Counted from the first letter of the stretch, positions 16,433 to 24,850 are shown. The stretch: 31,990 bases of DNA from RGIG9079 sp964567845 (GCA_964567845.1 CAZMOG010000015.1:1-31990); one strand, 5' to 3'. Numbers and translations: made by a program. Notes: a model not told the origin generated them from the sequence alone.

Positions 16433-17719
16433 ATGAGAGGTGCTATTAGAAAAGCAGTGTTGGTGCTGATGTGTGCGGTTGGAGTATGTGCAACCATTTC
16501 AGCACAGGAGAATAAGAGTAAACCAAGATTTACCGTTGGAGGTTATGGAGAGGCTGTTATGACTCGTAATTTTTTTAGTGACAAGTATATGCGTTATACC
16601 GATGCGGAGTCATATAAGAATGATAAGAGTCATGGTCGCTTTGATCTTCCCCATGTGGTTATATGGTTGGGTTATGACTTTGGTCGAGGCTGGAGTTTTG
16701 GAACCGAGATTGAGTTTGAGCATGGAGGAACCGAGAGCGCAGTTGAGATTGAAGAGGAAGAGGGTGGAGAGTATGAGTCTGAGGTTGAGCGCGGAGGTGA
16801 GGTTGCCCTGGAGCAGTTCTGGATTCAGAAATCATTTTCGAGTGCGGCAAACCTAAAGATGGGACACATTCTTGTTCCTGTTGGTGATATGAATATCTAC
16901 CACATGCCTAATGAATTCTTTACAAACTATCGTCCCGAGGGCGAGAATACAATTCTTCCAAATACATGGCACGAGACAGGTATTAGTTTTTGGGGTGAGG
17001 CCGGAGATTGGCGCTATGAGGTTGTTTTTGTACCTGGTTTGGATTCAGACCGTTTTGGCCGTCAAGGTTGGGTAAACGGTGGAGCAGGAAGTCCATACGA
17101 GTTTAAAATTGCAAATAGCTATGCAGGTGCCTTTCGTGTTGATAACCATTCCGTTAAAGGATTGCGATTGTCTTTGAGTGGATATGCCGGAAATTCATTT
17201 AAGAATACTTTGAGTCCGACCGATAATGCCCGTTATAAGGATGTAAAGGGAACCGTATATATAGGGGCATTTAATTTTGCCTATGATGATCACAATGTAG
17301 TGGTTCGTGGAAATTTCGATTATGGCCACTTGACCGATTCGGAGCTTATAACAAAATATAATATGGCTATGCGTAAGGATGCGCCCTCGCCCCAACAGGC
17401 AGTAGCTTCCGATGCTATTGCGTATGGAGTAGAGGCCGGATATAATCTCTTCGGATTATCGGCGAATAAAAAGTTGGAGGATCAGAAATTCTATGTTTTT
17501 GGACGTTATGAGTATTACGACTCTATGTTCAAGACACAGGGAACCGTTCAGGATTATAAATGGTGTGCAAGAGACAGAGTGGCTGCAGGTATAAACTATA
17601 TGCCTATAAAAAATATTGTTGTAAAGGGTGAGTACAGTATTGGAATTCTGGACAAGGCCTATAACAATGAGCCTTCGGTATCTATTGGAATTGCTTATAC
17701 CGGAATGTTTAGTAAATAA
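16433..17719 (+). CDS. Outer-membrane porin-like beta-barrel protein with acidic loop
   Basis: I start at the ATG at 16433, where a signal peptide begins (MRGAIRKAVLVLMCAVGVCA, cleaved near ISAQ), giving 428 residues; the frame upstream to 16331 adds sequence with no signal-peptide logic. The mature protein opens FTVGGYGEAVMTRNFF and shows amphipathic strands with aromatic girdles (GYDFGRGWSFGTEIEFEHGG, NVVVRGNFDYGHL, KFYVFGRYEYYDS). The end, with IGIAYTGMFSK, looks like a closing strand, so a porin-like barrel is likely. A very acidic stretch at residues 101-123 (EIEEEEGGEYESEVE) may be a loop able to bind cations. It leads an operon with imelysin and di-heme lipoproteins. The substrate is unknown, and I recall close relatives in Bacteroides annotated only as hypothetical or porin. 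Confidence 0.8.
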   Translation: MRGAIRKAVLVLMCAVGVCATISAQENKSKPRFTVGGYGEAVMTRNFFSDKYMRYTDAESYKNDKSHGRFDLPHVVIWLGYDFGRGWSFGTEIEFEHGGTESAVEIEEEEGGEYESEVERGGEVALEQFWIQKSFSSAANLKMGHILVPVGDMNIYHMPNEFFTNYRPEGENTILPNTWHETGISFWGEAGDWRYEVVFVPGLDSDRFGRQGWVNGGAGSPYEFKIANSYAGAFRVDNHSVKGLRLSLSGYAGNSFKNTLSPTDNARYKDVKGTVYIGAFNFAYDDHNVVVRGNFDYGHLTDSELITKYNMAMRKDAPSPQQAVASDAIAYGVEAGYNLFGLSANKKLEDQKFYVFGRYEYYDSMFKTQGTVQDYKWCARDRVAAGINYMPIKNIVVKGEYSIGILDKAYNNEPSVSIGIAYTGMFSK

Positions 17720-17749
17720 TATTGTTAAACAAATAAAAGAGAAAAAGTT

Positions 17750-18928
17750 ATGGAAATTAGAAAGTTTGGCTCTAATCTATTGTTGATGGGAGTATTAGTG
17801 GTAGGAGTAAGCAGTGTTGCTTGTAGTGATGATGATTCATCGATCGATCCACCGACCGATGAGGTGGATTTCAAGGAGGAGTATTTTGCAGCGGCAATTA
17901 ATCCATACATTGATAACACAGTTCGCGCAACATACAAAGGGATGGCCGATGCCGCCGTTAATTTGGCTGAGTGTTGCGACGAGATGTACCAGGCATATGT
18001 TGATGGAACCTTGACTTCGGAAATGGTTCAAGAGGCTGGAAACTATTGGAAGGAGAGCCGTAAATATTGGGAGTGGAGCGAGGCCTTCCTTTATGGAGCA
18101 GCTGCTGATTACAATATTGATCCACATATCGATTCATGGCCATTGGACAAAAATGCAATGGATCAGTTGTTGGCAGATATTCGTGCGGGACGGAGCTGGG
18201 CTGTTGAGAATCTTGGCGAGGGATTGTTGGGATTCCATGCTGTTGAGTATCTTCTTTTCGAGTTGGATGCAGCCGAGACAAATTCTTTGGTTCACAATTT
18301 GAACTATACCGAGGAGGAGCTTGTATATTTGAGTGCAGTTGCTAGTGATTTGTGCGCTCAGTGTGTGCTTCTTGAGGCTTCATGGGCAGGAGTTGAGAAT
18401 ATCTCTTCAGTGAAACAGGCAATTCTTGAGGAGGCAGAGCTTGAGCCGTCGATTAATTATGGCGATAATATGAAAAATGCAGCTAACGTAGGTAGCCTTT
18501 ACAAGACAAAGCAGGCAGCCGCCGAGGATATTGTTCAGGGATGTATCGATATTGCTGATGAGGTTGCAAATACAAAGATCGGTCGCCCGGTATTGGGAGC
18601 TACCAAGGAGGATAAGAACTATATCGAGTCTCCATACAGCTTGAATTCGATAGTTGACTTTGTGGGTAATATTATCAGTATCGAGAATGCTTATTGTGGA
18701 AGCAAGAGTGGCGATGCCTCAATCAGTGATTTTATTGCTGAGGTTGATGCAGAGTTGGATGCCGATGTTAAGGCGTTGATTGCAGAGTCAAAGCAGGCTA
18801 TCGAGGCAATTCCTGAGCCATTTGCAAAGTCTGCATCTACACAAGTAGCTGCCGATGCTCAGGAGAAGGTACTTGAGTTGCGTGATATTCTTGAGGAGGT
18901 AATGGAGGCTGTTGTTGCTAATTATTAA
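17750..18928 (+). CDS. Imelysin-family (M75) lipoprotein
   Basis: A 392-residue lipoprotein of the imelysin/IrpA/EfeO-M75 family, linked in other bacteria to iron uptake. Despite the peptidase name, proteolysis is not established. A lipobox ends SSVAC, with Cys25 the lipidated residue, followed by SDDDSS, which resembles the Bacteroides surface-export signal. The family marks are present: the YWKESRKYWEWSEAFLYG helix, DPHIDSWPLD, and the signature GXHXXE as GFHAVE at 161-166. The helical second half repeats the four-helix fold. It sits 30 bases after the porin gene and 11 before the di-heme gene, so all three are one operon. A metal- or heme-related role at the outer membrane is inferred. Confidence 0.9.
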   Translation: MEIRKFGSNLLLMGVLVVGVSSVACSDDDSSIDPPTDEVDFKEEYFAAAINPYIDNTVRATYKGMADAAVNLAECCDEMYQAYVDGTLTSEMVQEAGNYWKESRKYWEWSEAFLYGAAADYNIDPHIDSWPLDKNAMDQLLADIRAGRSWAVENLGEGLLGFHAVEYLLFELDAAETNSLVHNLNYTEEELVYLSAVASDLCAQCVLLEASWAGVENISSVKQAILEEAELEPSINYGDNMKNAANVGSLYKTKQAAAEDIVQGCIDIADEVANTKIGRPVLGATKEDKNYIESPYSLNSIVDFVGNIISIENAYCGSKSGDASISDFIAEVDAELDADVKALIAESKQAIEAIPEPFAKSASTQVAADAQEKVLELRDILEEVMEAVVANY

Positions 18929-18939
18929 TAGTTAGTAAT

Positions 18940-20592
18940 ATGAAAGGTTGTAGATTATTCGGAGCTTTGTTGCTTAGCGTTTTATTCGCTGCTTGTAGCG
19001 ATGATAACGATATTAATGCAGACGCTGACAATAAGCCTGGAGCACCACAAGAGAAGTTGCCGGAGTGGTACTATGCAGGAGGTGAATTGGGAACTGCATA
19101 TTTGGCTACATACAATGCTTTTGAGCAGCCTACGGTTGCTGTAGAGCAGAGTGGAATGTATCAATCATTCAAGAATGGAGAGTCTCTTTTCGAGAAACCA
19201 TTTATGAGTAACAACGATGGAGTTCGTAAGGGATTGGGTCCTGTATACATCCGTACATCATGTCTTCATTGTCACCCCGGATATGGACATGGAAAGCGTG
19301 TAGAGACACCTACCTTTGAGACTGAGCAGGTTGGAAATGGTTGCCTTTTGGTAGTTTACAACCCAGAAACAGAGGGTTATGTAAGTTGGCTTTCAGGAAT
19401 GCCTCAGAGCCATGCCGTTGCCCCATTCAAGGATCCTATTGACGAGAGTATGATTACTGTGGAGTGGTTGAACTATCAGGATGAGTGGGGAAATAAGTTC
19501 GAGGATGGTGAGACATACGAGCTTATCTATCCCGAGGTTAATATGCCCCGCGAGGCTATTTATGTATACAACCAGGGGTATGATATTCCCGAGGGCTCAT
19601 ATGCTGTAAAGCTTGAGTCAACAATTGGAATTTATGGAACCGGTCTTTTGGATGCAATTCCCGATGACTCTTTGAAGGCAGAGTATGCAAAGCAGGAGCG
19701 TGAGAATCTGATGAAAAATGGCTTGAATAAGGCATTCTTCGAGAATGGAGAGTGGGTAAGCCAATACTCTAACTCTTTGCAGGGCGATGGCACAAAGTAT
19801 CCTCGCCGCTATACTTACGCATTGAGCCGTGGTCCACTGCAGGATGCTGCAGGTGCAAATGCAATATGGAACATTACCAATGTTACACGTAGTGACCGTC
19901 GTTACCACTATCTCGATGCTGCCGGTTCATACGCAGAGTATTCTGCCAAAGATCCTGAGGTGCAGGCAGGATTTGAGGAGTATATTGCAAATCTTGATCC
20001 AAATAGAGAGTATCCCGAGTGGTGGGAGGGAACCATGGAGGAGCGTATCTATGCATACTTGACTGCCAAGAATCTTCCCGTTGAGATGAGCGATGATGAA
20101 TATACCGATTTGATGGTATGGCACCGCGGTTTAGCAGTTCCTGCTGTTCGTGATATTGAGAATCCCGAGATTGCAAGGGGTAAGGAGTTATTTGAGCAGA
20201 TAGGTTGTGCATATTGCCACCGTCCTTCATGGACAACAGGTGCCGACGAGATTCGTGACCCTGCAAAATTCTTTGATGGAGACGAGCTTCCTCGCCACCC
20301 ATATCAGAAGATTTGGCCATATTCAGACATGGTACAACATAAGTTGATGATGAAAAACGATATTCGTGGTGGATGGTGTAGAACAACTCCATTGTGGGGA
20401 CGTGGATTGCACCAGAAGTGTACAGGTGCTACAACATCGGATCGTTTGCACGATTGTCGAGCTCGTAATGTAATCGAGGCTATTATGTGGCATGGTGCTG
20501 CCGATAGTGATGCTCGATGGACTGTGGAGCAGTTCCGTCAATTGTCTAAGGATGAGCGTGATGCAATTGTTGCATTTATTGATGCAATTTAA
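18940..20592 (+). CDS. Di-heme oxidoredictase (DHOR-family) lipoprotein
   Basis: A 550-residue c-type di-heme lipoprotein related to the DHOR family (PF06537), distantly to cytochrome c peroxidase and MauG. The lipobox FAAC puts the lipid on Cys19, followed by SDDND, again like a surface-export signal. Heme sites are CLHCH (108-112) and CAYCH (423-427). The C-terminal family block reads RTTPLWGRGL, then LHDCRARN and EAIMWHG. Three extra cysteines (480, 494, 506) sit in this block; 480 and 506 are where I recall Phe and Gly in proteobacterial relatives. The substrate and electron partner are unknown. A CcsBA heme-attachment protein is encoded next. It closes the porin-imelysin operon and is followed by a terminator. 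Confidence 0.9.
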   Translation: MKGCRLFGALLLSVLFAACSDDNDINADADNKPGAPQEKLPEWYYAGGELGTAYLATYNAFEQPTVAVEQSGMYQSFKNGESLFEKPFMSNNDGVRKGLGPVYIRTSCLHCHPGYGHGKRVETPTFETEQVGNGCLLVVYNPETEGYVSWLSGMPQSHAVAPFKDPIDESMITVEWLNYQDEWGNKFEDGETYELIYPEVNMPREAIYVYNQGYDIPEGSYAVKLESTIGIYGTGLLDAIPDDSLKAEYAKQERENLMKNGLNKAFFENGEWVSQYSNSLQGDGTKYPRRYTYALSRGPLQDAAGANAIWNITNVTRSDRRYHYLDAAGSYAEYSAKDPEVQAGFEEYIANLDPNREYPEWWEGTMEERIYAYLTAKNLPVEMSDDEYTDLMVWHRGLAVPAVRDIENPEIARGKELFEQIGCAYCHRPSWTTGADEIRDPAKFFDGDELPRHPYQKIWPYSDMVQHKLMMKNDIRGGWCRTTPLWGRGLHQKCTGATTSDRLHDCRARNVIEAIMWHGAADSDARWTVEQFRQLSKDERDAIVAFIDAI

Positions 20593-20626
20593 AATGTTGT
20601 TCTAAGTCTTTACACTATATTTGTTA

Positions 20627-20663
20627 AGAGGGTGAGCGTGTTGCATGTCTCACTCTCTTTTTG
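20627..20663 (+). terminator. Terminator of the porin-imelysin-DHOR operon
   Basis: AGAGGGTGAG (20627-20636) pairs with CTCACTCTCT (20649-20658) in a 10-bp stem with one G-T pair and a 12-base loop, followed by TTTTG. A -7-like box for the next gene begins right behind it. Confidence 0.8.
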
Positions 20664-20671
20664 TATTTTTG
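20664..20671 (+). promoter_or_regulatory. Candidate -7 box for ccsBA
   Basis: TATTTTTG matches TAnnTTTG and lies 24 bases before the ATG of the cytochrome c synthase gene, directly after the upstream terminator. The -33 element would fall inside the terminator hairpin and is not a clear TTTG. Confidence 0.45.
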
Positions 20672-20695
20672 TGGATATAATAATGTTTCTTACCA

Positions 20696-22921
20696 ATGAA
20701 AAATAGCGTACTGAGAAATATATCATTCGGATTGAGTGGTGTGATAGTGGTGATTTTAATGGTTGCTACTATTTTGGAAAAATTGTATGGCACAACCTTT
20801 GTGACGCAAAAGTTATACACCTCGACCTGGATGGTTGCTCTATGGGGAGTAACTGCTGTTTCTGCTCTGGTTTATCTTATCAAGTCGAAAGTACATAGAA
20901 GGGTGATTACCTTTATGTTACACGTTTCGTTCCTGGTAATCTTGGCTGGGGCATTTATAACGCATTTATGCGGAGTTCAGGGTGCATTGCATTTGAGAGT
21001 AGGTGAAGAGCCTGTTAAGCAGTTTGTAATGAATGACGGTATGGCTGCCGACTTTCCTTTCGGAGTGGAATTGAAGAGTTTTGAACTTATCAATTATAAA
21101 GGTAGTATGGCTCCAATGGATTATAAAAGCGAAATTGTCATTACAGATAATAATGGAGCAGAGATTCAAGGTGTTGTGTCGATGAATAATATATTCAGTC
21201 ACAAGAGTTACCGTTTCTATCAATCAAGTTATGATCGTGATGGTCTGGGCTCTGTTTTAGCAATTTCGTATGATCCCTATGGAATAGCCGTAACCTATAC
21301 AGGATATGTTCTGCTGTTATTGTCAATCTTGTTGTTTTTCTTCCAGAAGGGGAGTGCCTACCGAACATTGTTTTCAAATCCGCTGTTGAAGAGAGGTGTG
21401 GCAGTCGTTGCAATATTTCTCTGCTGTGCCGTAACGGCCGGAGCTAATGAGTTGCCACGTGTATTGCCACGATATATTGCAGAGCGTTTCGGAGAGTTGT
21501 ATGTATATCACAATGACCGCATCTGTCCGATGCAGACTTTGGCAATTGAATTTACATCTAAAATTTATGGTAAACCCACATATAAGGGATTAACTGCCGA
21601 ACAGGTTTTAACCGGTTGGTTTTTCTACTACGATTCGTGGAAAAACGAACCGATGATAAAGATTAAAGGGGGCGAGGTTTCAGCTATGTTGGGTATAGAG
21701 GGTAAATATGCAGCTCTTACCGACTTTACCGATGTGCGTGGTTATAAATTGGATAAGGCGTTGGAATCAATAGATATACAGCTACGTCAGAATGTAAATG
21801 CAGCAAACGAGAAGTTCAATTTGATAAGTATGTTGAGTGTTGGTAGTTTGTGGAAATTATACCCTTATCAAGATAGTTTAACAAGCAAAATCACATGGTT
21901 CTCGTTGGCAGATAAACTTCCCTCTACGATGCCCGACAATCAATGGATTTTTGTAAAGAGCAGTATGAACTATGTTGCAGAGAAGATAGCGCTGAAGGAT
22001 AATGAGCAGATTCTCTTCCTGCTTGATAAGATTAAGACATATCAAGAAAAATATGGAGACGAGGGTGTACCGACACCGAGTAGATATCGGGCAGAAAGAT
22101 TGTATAACAGTTCAAACATAACACGTCCGCTCTTTATGTTCTGTCTAACAGTAGGTCTGTTGAGTTTTGCTCTTTGTTGTAGAAGAGTAGTTCGCAGAAG
22201 AGTAGAGGGTAAGATTGAGGGAGTGGTTTATACGGTATTAATGTCATTACTTTTTGTATATTTGACCTTTCACATATCCCTCCGTGGAATTGTAAGTAAC
22301 CACCTTCCTTTGTCGAATGGTTATGAAACTATGCTTTTTATGGCGTGGTGCAGTGCATTGTTAACGCTGATTATGCGCAAAAAGTTCTATTTGGCCTTTC
22401 CTTTTGGAATGTTCTTGTGCGGATTGACAATTCTTGTTGCAACTTTGGGACAATCAAATCCAAGAATCACGCAACTTATGCCTGTCCTTCACTCTCCATG
22501 GTTAAGTGTTCATGTTGTAACCATAATGATTGCATATTCGCTTCTTGCTTTTGCAATGATGAATGGTATAACAGCGTTTATAGTAAGATATTCAGGTGCC
22601 AATAGGGCCGATATAATTGAGTACCTGCAGGTTGTGAGCAAAGTGATGCTCTATCCGGCAATCTTTCTTTTGGCAATAGGAATCTTTATTGGTGCAGTTT
22701 GGGCCAATGTGTCGTGGGGACGCTATTGGGGATGGGATCCAAAAGAGGTATGGGCCCTGATTACAATGTTGGTCTATTCTGCTGCATTACACTCGGCATC
22801 GTTACCGTGGTTACGTAGGCCAATGGCATTTCATCTGTTTTGCATATTGGCTTTTTTGACTGTGCTGATTACCTATTTCGGAGTGAACTTCTTCCTTGGT
22901 GGAATGCATAGCTATGCTTAA
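20696..22921 (+). CDS. ccsBA: System II cytochrome c synthase, ResB-CcsA fusion (CcsBA)
   Basis: An inner-membrane protein that carries heme outward and ligates it to CXXCH cysteines of apocytochromes in the periplasm. The 741 residues form a natural fusion. The N-terminal ResB/CcsB part (about 1-470) has four membrane helices, with His in LHVSFLVILAGAFIT, and a large periplasmic domain. The C-terminal CcsA part (about 475-741) has six or more helices, the WWD heme-handling motif W-GRYW-GWD at 674-681, and flanking histidines in FHISLRG, LSVHVV and AALHSAS. Its position directly after the only CXXCH protein in the window suggests that protein is a client, though it has its own promoter and may serve others such as NrfA-type reductases. 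Confidence 0.93.
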   Translation: MKNSVLRNISFGLSGVIVVILMVATILEKLYGTTFVTQKLYTSTWMVALWGVTAVSALVYLIKSKVHRRVITFMLHVSFLVILAGAFITHLCGVQGALHLRVGEEPVKQFVMNDGMAADFPFGVELKSFELINYKGSMAPMDYKSEIVITDNNGAEIQGVVSMNNIFSHKSYRFYQSSYDRDGLGSVLAISYDPYGIAVTYTGYVLLLLSILLFFFQKGSAYRTLFSNPLLKRGVAVVAIFLCCAVTAGANELPRVLPRYIAERFGELYVYHNDRICPMQTLAIEFTSKIYGKPTYKGLTAEQVLTGWFFYYDSWKNEPMIKIKGGEVSAMLGIEGKYAALTDFTDVRGYKLDKALESIDIQLRQNVNAANEKFNLISMLSVGSLWKLYPYQDSLTSKITWFSLADKLPSTMPDNQWIFVKSSMNYVAEKIALKDNEQILFLLDKIKTYQEKYGDEGVPTPSRYRAERLYNSSNITRPLFMFCLTVGLLSFALCCRRVVRRRVEGKIEGVVYTVLMSLLFVYLTFHISLRGIVSNHLPLSNGYETMLFMAWCSALLTLIMRKKFYLAFPFGMFLCGLTILVATLGQSNPRITQLMPVLHSPWLSVHVVTIMIAYSLLAFAMMNGITAFIVRYSGANRADIIEYLQVVSKVMLYPAIFLLAIGIFIGAVWANVSWGRYWGWDPKEVWALITMLVYSAALHSASLPWLRRPMAFHLFCILAFLTVLITYFGVNFFLGGMHSYA

Positions 22922-22968
22922 AGCCTAAAAAAAATCAAAACATTGTATCTATCAATAAAAGTTTTACG

Positions 22969-22976
22969 TAACTTTG
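22969..22976 (+). promoter_or_regulatory. Candidate -7 box for the rubrerythrin-ferritin operon
   Basis: TAACTTTG is an exact TAnnTTTG match, 23 bases before the rubrerythrin start. A weak TTG at 22943 lies slightly too far upstream to be a standard -33 element. No PerR- or OxyR-type operator was recognised. Confidence 0.6.
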
Positions 22977-22999
22977 ACTAACTAAATTACCGAAGCAAT

Positions 23000-23662
23000 A
23001 TGAAAAAGTATCGTTGTAAAGTATGTGGATATATCCACGAGGGTGAGTTACCCGCAGATTTTATCTGTCCAAAGTGTAAAAAACCTGCCTCTTTCTTCGA
23101 GGAAATAGTCGAGACTGCAGAGAGTAAAAATATCTATGCTGGTACAAAAACAGGCAAAAATTTGTTGGATGCATTTGCAGGAGAGAGTCAGGCAAGAAAT
23201 AAGTATACCTATTTCGCCGAGGTTGCTCAGCGCGAGGGATATGAGCAGTTGGCTGCCATTTTCTTGCAGACAGCCCGTAATGAGCAGGAGCATGCAAGAT
23301 TGTGGTGTAACGAATTGGGTATGATTGGTGGAACTGCAGAGAATCTTTTGCATGCAGCCGAGGGTGAGAATTATGAGTGGACCGATATGTATGATCGCTT
23401 TGCCAAAGATGCAGAGGAGGAGGGATTTACAGAGTTGGCTGCTCGTTTCCGTGCCGTTGCTGCAGTAGAAAAACACCATGAGGAGCGTTACAGAAAGCTT
23501 CTTGAAAATGTTGAGATGAAGCAGGTGTTTGCCAAGGGCGAGCAGGTAATGTGGGAGTGCAGAATTTGTGGTCACATTGTAGTTGGCAAGAAGGCTCCCG
23601 ACGTATGTCCTGTATGTAGCTATTCACAAAGCTATTTCGAGGTAAGAAAAGAGAATTACTAA
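23000..23662 (+). CDS. Rubrerythrin with rubredoxin-like domains at both ends
   Basis: A cytoplasmic NAD(P)H-linked peroxide reductase of anaerobes; the di-iron site reduces hydrogen peroxide with electrons passed through a rubredoxin iron. The N-terminus has CKVC (6-9) and CPKC (23-26). The middle carries the ferritin-like four-helix bundle with AGESQARNKYTYF, ARNEQEHARL (EXXH) and VEKHHEERY, the second half of the di-iron site. The C-terminus has a second Fe(Cys)4 unit, CRIC...CPVC (near residues 187-206). Classical rubrerythrin has only the C-terminal and reverse rubrerythrin only the N-terminal domain, so two is a notable layout at 220 residues. Ferritin follows 19 bases later in the same operon. 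Confidence 0.95.
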   Translation: MKKYRCKVCGYIHEGELPADFICPKCKKPASFFEEIVETAESKNIYAGTKTGKNLLDAFAGESQARNKYTYFAEVAQREGYEQLAAIFLQTARNEQEHARLWCNELGMIGGTAENLLHAAEGENYEWTDMYDRFAKDAEEEGFTELAARFRAVAAVEKHHEERYRKLLENVEMKQVFAKGEQVMWECRICGHIVVGKKAPDVCPVCSYSQSYFEVRKENY

Positions 23663-23681
23663 CATTAAATCTATAGGTGTG

Positions 23682-24206
23682 ATGTTGAGTCAGAAATTAC
23701 ACAATGCAATTAATGAACAGATAAACGCAGAGTTGTGGTCTGCTTATCTGTATTTGGCAATGTCAATGGATGCCGAGAATAAGGGGTATAAGGGTGTTGC
23801 TAATTGGTTTTATGTTCAATTCCAAGAGGAGCAGGATCATGCAAGAATCTTCATGAATTATCTGAATTCAAGAGATATGAAGGTTGAATTGAAACCAATC
23901 GCTGAGGTTCCTGCAACTTGGGATTCTGTATTGGCAATGTACAAGCAGACTCTTGAGCACGAACAGAAGGTAACTTCGTTGATCAATAATTTAGCTGCTA
24001 TTGCCAATGAGGATCGCGATTATGCCTCAATTAACCGTCTTGTTTGGTTTATTGATGAGCAGGTTGAGGAGGAGGAGAGTGCTCGTGAAATGATTACAGC
24101 TGTCGAGGCTGTCGAGGACAACAAATATGGGATGTATATGCTTGACAAAGAGTTGGCGGCAAGAACATATACAACTCCATCTCCATTGGCTACAACTGCA
24201 GAATAA
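23682..24206 (+). CDS. Ferritin (FtnA-type iron storage protein)
   Basis: A non-heme ferritin that would assemble into a 24-mer storing ferric iron. Immediately upstream of the ATG is an in-frame GTG (GTG ATG TTG AGT), so I start at ATG 23682, giving 174 residues. Ferroxidase-centre residues are in INEQINAELWSAYLYLAMS (Glu), the EEQDHARIF motif (Glu and His) and the later IDEQVEEEESARE segment. The length and helices fit bacterial FtnA rather than Dps or bacterioferritin, and there is no heme-binding Met site that I can identify. It lies between rubrerythrin and a HdeD-like gene in one operon, linking iron storage to peroxide defence. Confidence 0.95.
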   Translation: MLSQKLHNAINEQINAELWSAYLYLAMSMDAENKGYKGVANWFYVQFQEEQDHARIFMNYLNSRDMKVELKPIAEVPATWDSVLAMYKQTLEHEQKVTSLINNLAAIANEDRDYASINRLVWFIDEQVEEEESAREMITAVEAVEDNKYGMYMLDKELAARTYTTPSPLATTAE

Positions 24207-24217
24207 CAATTAAGATT

Positions 24218-24850
24218 ATGAAGACAATCTACTCCGTTCAAAGTTATAGGGCATCAATAATACGCGATGTAATATTCTTTATTTTAGGATTGATATTGGC
24301 AATATATCAAAGTGCCATAATAGAGAATTGTGTTCGTTTTGTTGGTGCTGCAATTGTTCTGGTATCGGGAATCAGTGCATATAAGCTGATAAAGATGAAT
24401 GTGAATAAATCACAATCCATTATCTGGATAGGGGTGGTTGCTGCGCTTCTGTTCGGCTTGTTTATATTCTTTATGCCTCAGGTGTTTACCGGTTTCCTTG
24501 CAGTGTTGTTTGGGTTGCTTCTTTTGTGGGGTGGAACGTTGCAGTTGATAACCTTGATCAAGGCACTAAAATGGACCTCGTTTAACTTTGTAAGTTTCTT
24601 CTTTCCATTGTTGAATGTGGCAATCGGAGTTGCGATGGTCTTTGCGACACAGAGTTTTATCGATAGCTCAATGTGGCTTGTTGGTTTGGCTATGATATTC
24701 TATGCGGTTACCGACTTTGTTACCCAATACTCAATGTACAAAAAGTATGGAGAGTTGGAGGTGCAACAGGCAGAGAGTAGTAAAACGGCAGCTAAACCTG
24801 AAGTGATTGAACAGACTGTAGATAGTAGTGTTGAGAGTACCCAAAAGTAG
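24218..24850 (+). CDS. HdeD/DUF308-like membrane protein
   Basis: A 210-residue inner-membrane protein with about six hydrophobic helices in three pairs (near 17-35, 38-57, 67-84, 88-108, 122-142 and 148-165), the pattern of the HdeD/DUF308 family. That family includes E. coli HdeD, tied to acid resistance, but its activity is unknown. The last 40 residues form a soluble, charged tail (EVQQAESSKTAAKPEVIEQ). The gene starts 11 bases after ferritin, and its 3' end overlaps the next gene by 23 bases in another frame. A role in the stress response of this operon is an inference from position only. Confidence 0.8.
   Translation: MKTIYSVQSYRASIIRDVIFFILGLILAIYQSAIIENCVRFVGAAIVLVSGISAYKLIKMNVNKSQSIIWIGVVAALLFGLFIFFMPQVFTGFLAVLFGLLLLWGGTLQLITLIKALKWTSFNFVSFFFPLLNVAIGVAMVFATQSFIDSSMWLVGLAMIFYAVTDFVTQYSMYKKYGELEVQQAESSKTAAKPEVIEQTVDSSVESTQK

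Noticed and set aside
19883..20392. 169-residue minus-strand open frame within the di-heme gene
   Set aside because: Composition is Ser/His/Tyr-rich with no family resemblance, and it lies wholly inside a well-supported gene; it is a reverse-frame artefact.
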